Source: CAVVNP01 sp963800235
GTDB lineage: Bacteria > Actinomycetota > Acidimicrobiia > Acidimicrobiales > Iamiaceae
Direction of reading: 5' to 3'
DNA length: 64,000 nucleotides
NCBI GenBank assembly: GCA_963800235.1
Contig: CAWDAD010000003.1
Coordinates: 868,001-932,000, forward strand
The notes beneath the pieces are model-generated. The model was given only the letters and a program-made list of their open reading frames with translations, made no database searches and had not been told where the DNA came from. The translations under genes were made by a program, and so were the position numbers. Positions 21,201 to 28,999 of this stretch are shown here, piece after piece (position 1 is the first letter of the stretch; the number at the start of each line of letters is the position of its first letter).

Positions 21201-21488
21201 CACGGCGGCGGTGGGGTCGGAGGCGGAGGTCAGCAGGTCATAGGCCGCCTCGAGTCGAGCCAGCTCGGCCTCGAAGTCGGCGACGATCTGCTGGCGCTCG
21301 GGGCCGGCCAGGTGGCGCACCGACTCGAGGCCGTCCTCGGTCTCGTCGATCAGCGCCTCGAGGGCACGGCGCCAGCGCGCCGGATCGGCCTCGAGCCGCG
21401 CCAGCTGCTCATCGGTGGCGGTGCCCTCGGCGGCGGCCCAGGCGGCGGCGTCGAGCGGTGCGGGATCGAGTGCTGCGGAGACGTTCAT
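18204..21488 (-). CDS. SNF2-family DNA helicase/translocase (HepA-like)
   Basis: This 1094-residue protein has a long N-terminal region followed by a complete Snf2 ATPase core. Motif I reads DMGLGKTPT, motif II DEAQ in LVLDEAQAIKN, and the C-terminal helicase motifs are SLKAGGTGLNLT, DRWWNPAVEDQA and RAWRIGQ. The DEAQ box and C-terminal motifs match bacterial SNF2 proteins of the HepA type, ATP-driven double-strand DNA translocases. The first ~570 residues resemble the SNF2-associated region but lack motifs I can assign. The frame opens at 21665, but ATG 21488 is preferred because coding character starts there. Confidence 0.85.
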   Translation of the reverse strand: MNVSAALDPAPLDAAAWAAAEGTATDEQLARLEADPARWRRALEALIDETEDGLESVRHLAGPERQQIVADFEAELARLEAAYDLLTSASDPTAAVVVADPDGEVRLQASWSAGQVVVWAAGPGTPPASNDGLSDRLEAIGGPPVGWIAHSGVPLPIGAKAPALAIPVAESLGWLVSVAGGLGREGVGASVTWIGQVAACAVRLVAKGAVAPTLRSSKRRQGRSLELSVRWLPALVGDEEIERFAAAMPGPVVALANAEPRAVTLEILGAVVAAIVGEATSRLELPAPPPTTTSTASVAEAFMTRLDGSSFEAPLAAGAEVSKRLDRWAKPVLDRRRPELVLQLDPPDRGDAWFLQVLGRGAEGNLLPIELALGDSEGTKPLADELARLERICPVLLRPGMIRRGQVYLSQPEAWELMTETGPKIEAAGFDVRVPSLSRRKPKPGLRLFTEPMGDSVVGAHQLSDVRWSAVFGDVELSAAEVAKLAAEAKPLVRSGGRWVELDRADLKEAAAALAERASTTRMTGAEILRQSVGLEGSPLAGGLQVEGEGWATDLLRKAEAAPTEAVSRPEGFDGELRGYQAEALAWLGFLDTVGLGGCLALDMGLGKTPTVLAHLARRAGDGPALVIAPPAVVGNWAAETARFAPDLDVVVHHGQLRASAEDFESEVLGADVVITTYGTAVRDVEVLSQHTWTRLVLDEAQAIKNTANETSQQLRRIPAGTKVALTGTPIENGLGDLWSLLDFTNPGLVGTRSTFIAQLSGEGEAALRALNGLLVFRRTKAEPIVAAELPDRIDQLDHCTMTPEQIGLYQAVLNDLVTGGTTADQPKQGAILAAITALKQICNHPSNYQDDGRPLDGRSGKLTRLEEIVEAVFGNGERLLVFTHFAEWGKRLADHLTTKTGVPIACYHGGLARGARDKIVQEFQAGTGPGALVLSLKAGGTGLNLTAASHVVLYDRWWNPAVEDQARDRAWRIGQTRTVVSHRLVCPGTVDERVEEVVAGKRHVADLVLPKSSSLSDLDTNQLKLALGLRPDTLLTDDDAEPGSDGTPSDDDEPRGGADGSGTTNGSSGATNGNGRRSGGDGDERVGVAAGRS

Positions 21489-21728
21489 GCGTGGTCGTTG
21501 ACGCTCCCTGCGCCGGTGCGACCGGCTCGTACCGGTCACGTCCGTCCTGGCTGGCGTCCCGGAACGGTCACGGACCGACCTGTTCCACCGCCCGGGTGGG
21601 CGGGACGCCGATGCGAGCGTCACGCTACCGCAGCCCCGGTCGGTTCGCGCGCAACCGGCGCTCACGTCGCCACCACCGGCGGTGCCCTAGCGTGTGCGCC
21701 GCTTCCAACCGCCACGAGGGGAGGGCGC

Positions 21729-22487
21729 ATGCGCCGAGGTCCGCTGCTCGCACTGGTCGGGGTGGTGCTCCTCGCCCTCTCGGCGTGCGACCCGGCCCCG
21801 CCCCCGCAGGGCGCCCGGGTGATCGTGTACGGGGACTCGATCGCCAAGGAGGCGTTCGGCTCCGGGAACCTGGACTTCTGGGCCGGGCGCTACCAGGTCA
21901 CCGACCACACGAGCTTCATGGCCGTGCCCTGCGAGTTCGACGGGGCGACCTCCTACGACGCGGCGACGGTGCCCGACGTGGTCGTGTTCAACTTCTCCGG
22001 CAACGGCGGCAGCTTCGTCGACGACTGCATGAACGGCACCCCGCCGAACCTGGTGTGGGCCCGCTACTACAACGACCTGAAGGCCCAGATCTCGAAGTTC
22101 CGCAACGGCCACACGCGGGTCGTGCTCGTCGGCGGCGTCTACCGTCCGCACACCGACTACCCCGGCGGCAACACCAGCAACGAGACCTTCGCCGCCATGC
22201 AGGCGCTGGCCCGGGACCTCGGCGTGGCCTTCGTCGACGGCGGCAAGGACATCACCCCCTACCGGGCCGCGTACGTGTCGGCCCCCTGCCTGCCCTACAT
22301 CGAGCAGGGCGGCAACTGCGGCACCGCCGGACCCGGGGCCAACCTGATCCGAGACAACGAGATCGAGCACCTCTGCCCGCTGCCGGCCAACGCCCTGCTC
22401 GGCACGTGCAACATGTACGCCTCCGGCTCGGTGCGCCTGGCCCTGGCCATCGAGCTGGGCATCGAGCAGTCGAAGGTGCCGGCGTGA
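21729..22487 (+). CDS. Lipoprotein with SGNH/GDSL-like hydrolase fold
   Basis: The N-terminal signal peptide ends in a lipobox (ALSAC, Cys about 20). The mature part begins with VIVYGDSIAKE, fitting the GDS block I of SGNH hydrolases, and NFSGNGG fits block III with its Asn. A late D..E.EH segment may provide Asp and His. It is probably a surface-anchored esterase or acyl hydrolase; the substrate is unknown. The start follows GAGGGGAGG with TAGCGT upstream at 21688–21693. Its stop overlaps the next lipase gene as GTGA. Confidence 0.65.
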   Translation: MRRGPLLALVGVVLLALSACDPAPPPQGARVIVYGDSIAKEAFGSGNLDFWAGRYQVTDHTSFMAVPCEFDGATSYDAATVPDVVVFNFSGNGGSFVDDCMNGTPPNLVWARYYNDLKAQISKFRNGHTRVVLVGGVYRPHTDYPGGNTSNETFAAMQALARDLGVAFVDGGKDITPYRAAYVSAPCLPYIEQGGNCGTAGPGANLIRDNEIEHLCPLPANALLGTCNMYASGSVRLALAIELGIEQSKVPA

Positions 22488-23809
22488 GGCCCGAGCGCCC
22501 GGGGTCGCCGGTGGCTCGCCTCGGGCGCGCCCTGCTCGCCGTGGTCATCGGCCTCGCCCTCCTCGCCGGCTGCTCCAGCGGGGGCAGCCGAGCCGATCAG
22601 CCCGGCGCCGACCGCTCCGCCCAGGCGAGCGACAGCACCCCCTCCGGCCGTTCGGCGACGGGCGGCTCCGGCGCCCAGGGGACCACCACCCCGAGCTCGC
22701 CCTACACCGGCCCCGACTTCTACGCCCCGCCCGATCCGCTGCCGAAGGCGCCGCACGGCACGCTCCTGCGCTACCAGCCCGTCACCGCCCCCGCCGGGGC
22801 CAAGGCCTACCGGATCATGTACCTGTCCGAATCGGTCACCGGTGAGCCGATCGCCGTCACCGGCGACGCGGTGGTGCCCGACGCCCCGGCGCCGGCCGGC
22901 GGGCGGCGGGTGCTCACCCTCGCCCACGGCACCACCGGCATCGGCGACGCCTGCGCGCCGTCCAAGCACGACGGCCTCGGGGTGGAGATGTCGCTCGTCG
23001 CCCCGACCGTCGTCCCCGAGGGCTACCTGCTGGTCGGCACCGACTACGAGGGCCTCGGCACCCCCGGCGTGCACCCGTACCTGGTCGGCGTCAGCGAGGG
23101 CCGCGGGGTCATCGACGCGGTGCCGGCGGCCAGCGCCCTGCCCGACGCCCACGCCGGCAAGGACATCGCCATCGCCGGGTACTCCCAGGGCGGCCACGGT
23201 GCCCTCTGGGCCAACCAGGTCGCCGCCCGGTGGGCGCCGGACCTCCACGTGGTCGGCACCTTCGCCGGCGCCCCCGCCACCGAGATCCCGCTCATCGCCA
23301 ACGCCGCGCCGACCTTCGCCGGTGCCGCCAGCTTCTACGTGATGATGGCCGCCGGCTACCACCGGGCCTACCCGCAGGCGAAGCTCGACCAGGTCCTCAC
23401 CCCCGCCGGCATCGCCAAGGCCGAGGACGACGAGCGGTACGGGTGCAAGGACCGCCCGGCCGACGCGCCGGCGGCGCCGGCCGGACCCCAGATCAAGCCC
23501 GACGCCGGCTCGGTGGAGCCCTGGGCGGCGCTCTACAAGGAGAACGACCCGGGCCAGGTGAAGACCGCCGACCCGATCCTGATCATCCAGAGCAAGCAGG
23601 ACAACATCGTCCCCGTCGTGCTCAGCCAGCTGCTGTTCACCCGCCTCTGCGGGCTCGGCCAGGTGGTGGAGCGTCGGGTCCTCGACAAGGGCCAGGGCCA
23701 CGTGCAGGCCGCCCCCGACGCCTATCGGGAGGGCCTCGCCTGGATCGACGACCGCTTCGCCGGCCGGCCCGCGGCCTCGACCTGCCCGGGGGCGCCGACC
23801 AGCAGCTGA
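22484..23809 (+). CDS. Secretory lipase-family lipoprotein
   Basis: The 441-residue protein starts with a signal peptide and lipobox LLAGC, then a Ser/Thr/Gly-rich linker. The α/β-hydrolase core has the nucleophile elbow GYSQGG and an oxyanion region in LAHGTTGIGD, and a late Asp/His pair in the C-terminal third fits the triad. The arrangement is that of the LIP (secretory lipase) family. It is coupled by a 4-nt overlap to the preceding SGNH-like lipoprotein, which suggests the two act together on an extracellular lipid or ester. Confidence 0.75.
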   Translation: MRPERPGSPVARLGRALLAVVIGLALLAGCSSGGSRADQPGADRSAQASDSTPSGRSATGGSGAQGTTTPSSPYTGPDFYAPPDPLPKAPHGTLLRYQPVTAPAGAKAYRIMYLSESVTGEPIAVTGDAVVPDAPAPAGGRRVLTLAHGTTGIGDACAPSKHDGLGVEMSLVAPTVVPEGYLLVGTDYEGLGTPGVHPYLVGVSEGRGVIDAVPAASALPDAHAGKDIAIAGYSQGGHGALWANQVAARWAPDLHVVGTFAGAPATEIPLIANAAPTFAGAASFYVMMAAGYHRAYPQAKLDQVLTPAGIAKAEDDERYGCKDRPADAPAAPAGPQIKPDAGSVEPWAALYKENDPGQVKTADPILIIQSKQDNIVPVVLSQLLFTRLCGLGQVVERRVLDKGQGHVQAAPDAYREGLAWIDDRFAGRPAASTCPGAPTSS

Positions 23810-23863
23810 TCCGCCCGCGCCGGGCCGCCGGACGTCGTCGCCGATCGTCATCCCGGGGTTGCA

Positions 23864-23886
23864 ACGATACGTTGGCGATGTATCGT
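23864..23886. promoter_or_regulatory. Inverted-repeat operator upstream of the padR gene
   Basis: A perfect 7-bp inverted repeat ACGATAC (23864–23870) / GTATCGT (23880–23886) with a 9-nt spacer lies 35–57 nt before the PadR start. A second, imperfect repeat CGAT–N6–ATCG follows immediately. PadR regulators typically bind such dyads at their own promoters, so autoregulation is likely. Confidence 0.6.
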
Positions 23887-23920
23887 GATCGATCATCAGA
23901 TCGACACGAAGGGACCTCCC

Positions 23921-24604
23921 ATGCACACCGATGACCGCGACCACCACCGGCACGGCGCCGGACCGGGCTCCGGGCCCGGAGGCCAGCGCCCCCCGTGGGC
24001 GGGCCGACGGGCCGCCTTCGACCCGTGGGACGAGGGCTTCGAGCGGTTCGGCCGCGGCCCGAGGGGCCGGGGACGCGGGCGGGGCGGCCGGGGTCGGGCC
24101 CGGCGCGGCGACGTCCGCGCTGCCGTCCTGGCCCTGCTCGCCGAGCGGCCCATGCACGGCTACGAGATCATCCAGGAGCTCGGCGAGCGCACCCACGGGC
24201 TCTGGCAGCCGAGCCCCGGCTCGGTCTACCCGACCCTTCAGCTCCTCGAGGACGAGGGCCTCGTCTCCGGGGAGGAGGCCGAGGGCAAGCGCCGCTTCAC
24301 CCTGACCGGCACCGGCCGGGAGGCCGCCGCCGGCCAGCGCGGACCCGCGCCGTGGGACCGCATCACCCGCGGGGCCGACCCGGGCGTCATGGACCTGCGC
24401 CAGGCCATGGCCCGGATGTTCCAGGCCGCCAAGCAGGTCGCCTCGGTCGGCACCGACGACCAGCGGGCTCGCGCCGCGACGATCCTGACCGAGACCCGTC
24501 GCCAGCTGTACGGCATCCTCGCCGAGGACGTCCCCGCCGACCCGCCGGGGTCCGACGCCCCGGGGTCCGACCCCGACGACCAGGCCGTCCCGCCCGACGC
24601 CTGA
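23921..24604 (+). CDS. PadR-family transcriptional regulator
   Basis: The N-terminal ~55 residues are an unusual disordered His/Gly/Arg-rich extension with an RGRGRGRGGRGR stretch. The PadR winged helix follows: VRAAVLALLAERPMHGYEIIQEL, then PSPGSVYPTLQLLEDEGLV and the wing with EGKRRFTLT. A helical dimerisation segment and an acidic Pro/Asp tail end the protein. I start at ATG 23921 (AGGGA upstream) rather than 23885, because the latter overlaps the operator. The regulated genes are unknown; the DUF2127 membrane gene downstream is a candidate. Confidence 0.85.
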   Translation: MHTDDRDHHRHGAGPGSGPGGQRPPWAGRRAAFDPWDEGFERFGRGPRGRGRGRGGRGRARRGDVRAAVLALLAERPMHGYEIIQELGERTHGLWQPSPGSVYPTLQLLEDEGLVSGEEAEGKRRFTLTGTGREAAAGQRGPAPWDRITRGADPGVMDLRQAMARMFQAAKQVASVGTDDQRARAATILTETRRQLYGILAEDVPADPPGSDAPGSDPDDQAVPPDA

Positions 24605-24669
24605 CGCCCCCGGCCTGGTCCCCGGCCGCGGTCGCCCCCGGCGCCTGCGGTCGGTGCCATCCTGTGCCG

Positions 24670-25566
24670 GTGCGCATCTGGCCTCGGAACTGGCACCCCG
24701 AGACGTGGGTGTGCTCGATGCGGGGGCACGTGATCCCCGCCGCCGAGGCCGCCTCGCTCGGCCCCGCCGACCGGGACCTGGGCGTGGACGTCCCCGACGT
24801 CGGCCGCCTCGCCCGCTGCCTCCGGTGCGACATGTGGGTGCGGACCGCCGCCCCGGCACCCGACGCGGCGCGCTGGCCGACGCTGCCCCCGCTGGCGGCG
24901 CTGCCGAAGCCGCGGCGGGGCAAGCCGCTGCACGACGCCATCCTGCTCCGGCTGGTCGCCATCGACCGGGCGGTGCACTTCGTCGCCTTCAGCCTCATCG
25001 CGCTGGCCGTGCTGTTCCTGATGGCCAAGCTCGGCACCGTCCACTCGCTGGCGACCGACCTCATCCGGAACATGAACAGCTCGGTGGGTGAGGCCGGCCA
25101 CGGCGGCTCGTGGCTCGACCACGAGCTGCCCAAGCTGGCCCGCCTCGACGCCGGCTCGCTGCGGACGGTGCTGGTCGCCTCGGTCGCCTACGCCGCCGTC
25201 GAGGGCACCGAGGCGATCGGCCTCTGGTTCGAGCGGCGGTGGGCCGAGTACCTCACCGTGCTGGCCACCGCCGGCTTCCTGCCCCTCGAGATCGACGAGC
25301 TGACCAAGCGGGTGTCGGTCCTGCGGGTGCTGGCCCTGGTGGTGAACCTGGTGATCCTCGTCTGGCTGGTGTGGTCCAAGCGGCTCTTCGGCCTGCGCGG
25401 CGGGGCGGCCGCGCTGCACGAGGACACCGACTGGGCGACCCTGCTCGGCGGCAGCGACACCGCGCCGGTCAACCGGGCCTCGCGGAAGCGGCGGGCCGAG
25501 TTGTCGGGAACGGCCCGCGGGACGACGATGGCGTCCGCCGATGAGCCCGAGCACCAGTCCGCCTGA
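24670..25566 (+). CDS. DUF2127-like membrane protein with N-terminal cysteine region
   Basis: The C-terminal half has four hydrophobic segments and reads like DUF2127 (IDRAVHFVAFSLIALAVLFLMAK, later GTEAIGLWFERRWAEYLTV and EIDELTKR). The N-terminal ~60 residues contain a Cys/His pattern (HPETWVCSMRGH, then CLRCDMW) that could bind a metal. Function is unknown. The start is GTG 24670 or an in-frame GTG at 24664. The last 26 nt overlap the next gene. Confidence 0.65.
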   Translation: MRIWPRNWHPETWVCSMRGHVIPAAEAASLGPADRDLGVDVPDVGRLARCLRCDMWVRTAAPAPDAARWPTLPPLAALPKPRRGKPLHDAILLRLVAIDRAVHFVAFSLIALAVLFLMAKLGTVHSLATDLIRNMNSSVGEAGHGGSWLDHELPKLARLDAGSLRTVLVASVAYAAVEGTEAIGLWFERRWAEYLTVLATAGFLPLEIDELTKRVSVLRVLALVVNLVILVWLVWSKRLFGLRGGAAALHEDTDWATLLGGSDTAPVNRASRKRRAELSGTARGTTMASADEPEHQSA

Positions 25567-26020
25567 ACCGCCGACCGCCGAGGACCCCCGCCCCGGTGAC
25601 CGGGTCCCCGAGTCGCCGGCCCCCGCGTCCCCGGCCGGCCGCCCACCACGGCGGCGCGGCGCGTCCGTCGACCGGCGCTCCTTCGTGATCGCCGGGGCGG
25701 TGATCCTCGGCGTCATCGCCGTCCTCGGCGTCGTCACCACCTTCACCGACAAGGGTCCCCGCCAGAACACCGGCCTGGTGCTGCCCCAGGACAGCAGCAG
25801 CTCCGCCGCCCAGGCCGCGCCCCACATCATCCCGCTCCCGAACGAGGGCGGGCGCAAGCCCACCCAGGCCGGCGATCCCGGCGGCTCGCTGCAGCTGGTG
25901 CTGGCCGGTCTGCTCTTCGCCGTGGTGCTGGGCGGCGCCGCCTACCTCTGGTGGCGCAGCCGACGGCCCCCCCGGCCCGGGCACCGCTCGCTCTCCGACC
26001 GGCCCCGCACGAACGACTGA
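25541..26020 (+). CDS. Proline-rich two-helix membrane protein, unknown
   Basis: This 159-residue protein has a Pro/Ala-rich N-terminus, a first membrane helix (SFVIAGAVILGVIAVLGVV), a ~45-residue external loop and a second helix (LQLVLAGLLFAVVLGGAAYLWW) with a basic tail. No family is recognised. It overlaps the DUF2127-like gene by 26 nt on the same strand, so the two are probably one transcription unit. Confidence 0.55.
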   Translation: MSPSTSPPEPPTAEDPRPGDRVPESPAPASPAGRPPRRRGASVDRRSFVIAGAVILGVIAVLGVVTTFTDKGPRQNTGLVLPQDSSSSAAQAAPHIIPLPNEGGRKPTQAGDPGGSLQLVLAGLLFAVVLGGAAYLWWRSRRPPRPGHRSLSDRPRTND

Positions 26021-26079
26021 CCGCCGGCCGGACGCCGGACGCCGGGCGCGGCGACGGCCGGCCGGACGGGCTGAGCCGC

Positions 26080-26325
26080 CTACCTGGCGACCAGGCTGGC
26101 CAGCGCCCACAGGGCGGCGACGAGCCCGACCGCCGCCATGCCGAGGCTCCGGGCCCGGGGGGCCTGCTGCAGGTCGCCGTCCCGGCGGCGGCCCTCCGGC
26201 GGCGGCCGCAGCACGGCGAGGAGGTTGCCGGCCAGCAGCGCACCGCCGAGGGCGAGGACCAGGTAGGCCAGCAGGTCGTTGCCGAGGAACGCTCCCGATC
26301 CCGAGTCGGCCAGCACACCGATCAC
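26080..26325 (-). CDS. Small two-helix membrane protein, unknown
   Basis: The 81-residue protein has helices at about residues 18–38 and 62–80 with a basic loop (RPPPEGRRRDGD) between them. The GTG start at 26325 is supported by a purine-rich AGAGGAG just upstream. It is convergent with the preceding gene and divergent from the next. I do not recognise the family. Confidence 0.5.
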   Translation of the reverse strand: MIGVLADSGSGAFLGNDLLAYLVLALGGALLAGNLLAVLRPPPEGRRRDGDLQQAPRARSLGMAAVGLVAALWALASLVAR

Positions 26326-26796
26326 CCTCTTCTCCTCTCCGCGGTCGCGGACCGTCGCCGCGACCTCACCGACAGGATGCCGCCGCACGGCCCACCGATC
26401 CCAGCCGACCCGGGAGGGGCGAAGCGGGCGAAGGGGACCAACCGGGCGGATCGACCGCCGGCGGGTCGGGAAAGCGGGCGGAGCGGCCCGGGATCGCTCA
26501 AGCATCTCCGGCGACCGCCGATGCTTGAAGGGTCGAGCGGTTCCCCTCCCCAAACGACCGGTCGACACCCTCGAGAGCGGAGCGGCTCGTGCCTTCCTCT
26601 CCACGGCCCCGGCACGTCCGTGCCGGTGATCGGACCGCTTCGCCCTCTGCTCATCGTTCGCCGGGTCGGAATCCCCCCTCACCCCCCACCCCACCGACCC
26701 GGCGAGCGGTGGTGCTCCGCCCGGTGGCCCGCTCCCGCCCTCCGGCGACGGCGCCCGCTGCGACCGCACCGCCGACGTGTGCCACGCTCGCGGACC
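26326..26796. other. Intergenic region of 471 bp with two inverted repeats
   Basis: No convincing gene is visible on either strand. The region separates two divergent small genes and contains a 9-bp perfect inverted repeat (26498–26528) and a 7-bp hairpin CCGGCAC/GTGCCGG (26609–26626). Purine-rich stretches with repeated GCGGGCG/GAAGGGG words lie between them. A small RNA or a regulatory site is possible. Confidence 0.5.
26498..26528. repeat. Orphan 9-bp inverted repeat
   Basis: TCAAGCATC (26498–26506) is followed 13 nt later by its exact reverse complement GATGCTTGA (26520–26528). Part of the loop can pair further (CGG/CCG). No T-run follows, so a simple terminator is unlikely; an operator or a small structured RNA fits better. 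Confidence 0.5.
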
Positions 26797-27387
26797 GTGC
26801 CCAGCGCCGAGCCGCCGACCGCTTCGCCCACCCGGCCGGCCGGACGAGGTCTGGTGCGGGCGGCGGCCGTCACCGGCTGGCTGGCGGTGATCGCCGTCGT
26901 CGGGGTCGTCGTGCTGTGCGCCCTCCCGGTGCAGTCCAAGCGGCCCGAGGTCGACCAGCCGGCGACCGCGGCGCTCCGGCGCCGGACCGGCGACGCCCAC
27001 GCCTACGCCTTCCACGAGGGCAGCGGCAGCCTGCAGGACTGCGGCTCGCCCCTGGCCTTCGTGCTCGCCGGTCGCACCCAGAAGACCTACGGCGGCGGGT
27101 CCACGGCGCTCGAGCGGGCCCGGGAGGCCTACGCCAACGACCACCGCTGCTCCGACCTGGCCGCGGGGCGGCTGCGGCCGGCCGGGGTGCTGCTGGCCGG
27201 CACCGTCGCCCTGGGCATCGCGTCGTTCGCCCTCACCTACGCCGGCCGGTCGCGCGCCCGTCGGGTGCGGGCGGCGTGGGTCCCCGCCGGCGCCGCGGCC
27301 ACCGGTCGCCCGGCGCCCCCACCACCCCCGCCGCCGGCGGCCGACCCGGATGGTCGGCCGTCGGACCCGAGCCCGGCCGGCACTTGA
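26797..27387 (+). CDS. Two-helix membrane protein, unknown
   Basis: The 196-residue protein has one membrane helix near residues 22–45 (VTGWLAVIAVVGVVVLCALPV) and another near 130–150. A ~75-residue outward loop between them has two cysteines (LQDCGSPL and DHRCSDL) that may form a disulfide. The tail is Pro-rich with a run of nine prolines. The GTG start has CACGCT 8 nt upstream, close to the leaderless pattern. Family not recognised. Confidence 0.5.
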   Translation: MPSAEPPTASPTRPAGRGLVRAAAVTGWLAVIAVVGVVVLCALPVQSKRPEVDQPATAALRRRTGDAHAYAFHEGSGSLQDCGSPLAFVLAGRTQKTYGGGSTALERAREAYANDHRCSDLAAGRLRPAGVLLAGTVALGIASFALTYAGRSRARRVRAAWVPAGAAATGRPAPPPPPPPAADPDGRPSDPSPAGT

Positions 27388-27411
27388 CCGGCCGGGTCGG
27401 CCAGGTCGGGA

Positions 27412-28921
27412 TCAGGCCCTGGCGCCGACCCGGGAGGCCAGCCACTCGGCCTCCTGGCGACCGAGCTCGGTCGATGGGGGGCCGTCCACGAAGGGCCACA
27501 GCTCCTCGGCGATGCCCCGCCAGTCCGCGGTCGCCCCGAGCTGGCCGAGCACCGCGTAGAGCCCGAGGTTGATCCGCTGGATGATGACGAAGCTCGGCGG
27601 CACGTTGGCCGCCTTCAGGATCTCGCCGTGGGGTCCGGTGGCGTCGAAGATGTGGCGGACGAGGGTGCTGGCGTAGGCCGCCGTCAGGGTGGCGGTCTTG
27701 CGCTCGCGGACGATGGCGTAGAACGCGCTCGAAGTAGTCGACCACGTCGTCGTCGGAGAAGGGCTGGCCCGCCTTCAGCAGGCCGACCGACTCGACGACG
27801 CGGCGGAACTCGCCCGGGTCCCGGTCGACGACGATGGCCTTGATCATCGCCTCGAAGACAGCCAGCTCCTCCGGCTCGAACTGCTTCACCAGCCCGAAGT
27901 CGAGGAAGGTGACCGTGCCGTCGCGCCCGAACAGGTAGTTGCCCGGGTGGGGATCGCCGTTGAAGGCGAGCAGCTCGTAGAGGCTGCGGAACACGAACCG
28001 GTAGATGATCTCGCCGACCCGGTCCCGCTCGGCCGCCTCCCACGTCAGCACCTCGTCGAAGCGTGCGCCGGTCGCCAGCTCGGTGGTCAGCACCCGGTCG
28101 CCGCAGAGCTCGTCGACCACCGCCGGGATCCGGATGAACGGGTGGCCCCGGTAGAAGGCCACGAACAGGCGCTGGTTGGCCGCCTCCCGCCGGTAGTCGA
28201 GCTCCTCGACCAGTCGGCTGCGCAGCTCCTCGACCAGCGGGCCCGGTTCGAGGCCGGGGAACATCACGCTCATGGCCGAGAACAGGAACCCGGCGTTGTC
28301 GAGGTCGTGGCGGATGGCCTCGGCGATGCCCGGGTACTGCACCTTGACCGCCACCGCCCGACCGTCGTGGGTGATGGCCCGGTGGACCTGGCCGATCGAG
28401 GCCGAGGCGATGGGCGTGCCGTCCCACTCGGCGAACAGCTCCTCGGGCGGCTTCCCGAGGTCGTCGCGCACCACCCCGGCGGCCAGCTCGGGGCTCATCG
28501 GCGGCGCGTCCTGCTGCAGCTCGGCCAGCGCCTCGCGGACGGGCTCGGGCATCCCCTGGTCGAGGTAGCTGGCCATCTGGCCGAGCTTCATGACCGCGCC
28601 CTTGAGGTTGCCGAGCGTCTCGGCGACCTGTTCGGCGGTGCGGAGCTGGTACGCCGCGTCCAGCGCCTCGCGCCGCTCGGCGTCGGCGAAGATCCGCCGG
28701 GCCCGGTGCATGGCGTAGGCCCCACCGGCACGCGAGCCGACGCCGGCGAGGGCGGCGTTCCGCGACCAGCGGCCCTGACCGCCGACGGCGGAGCGCACCC
28801 GGGCCGCGACCGAGTCGACGGCCGACACCGCCCGGCCACGGGACCGTCGACGTGACGCCACCACCGCGGCGCCGACACCGAGGGCGCCGGCGGCGAGGGC
28901 GAGGCGCACCGCTCGGGACAT
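27412..28921 (-). CDS. ABC1/UbiB-family atypical kinase, one frameshift
   Basis: The family phosphorylates or hydrolyses ATP in connection with quinone and lipid biology. The N-terminus has a hydrophobic anchor. The signature KxGQ motif reads MKLGQMASYLDQGMP, ATP-binding elements are ASIGQVHRA and AVKVQYP, and catalytic residues lie in NGDPHPGNYLF and TFLDFGLVKQF. One extra G near 27728 (GAGCGC read as GAGCGCG) breaks the frame; past it the sequence continues into a normal C-terminus, giving 502 residues. The ATG at 28921 has TAGCGT 8 nt upstream, suggesting leaderless transcription. Confidence 0.88.
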
Positions 28922-28999
28922 GGGCGGTCACGCTAGAGGGTGGGCGCGGCATGGCCGGCGGTGGGAGGATCTGGCGCGCCGACCGCCCGGAGGTGGCCC

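Noticed and set aside
18477..22487. A 1336-codon plus-strand open frame opposite the SNF2 helicase
   Set aside because: At this GC level antisense frames stay open by chance. The minus strand encodes a complete helicase with all motifs, while the plus frame has no recognisable domain. Only its last part (from 21729) is a real gene.
21729..23809. Biosynthetic gene cluster around the two hydrolase lipoproteins
   Set aside because: No synthases, carriers or tailoring enzymes lie nearby. The two genes look like a simple exported esterase/lipase pair.
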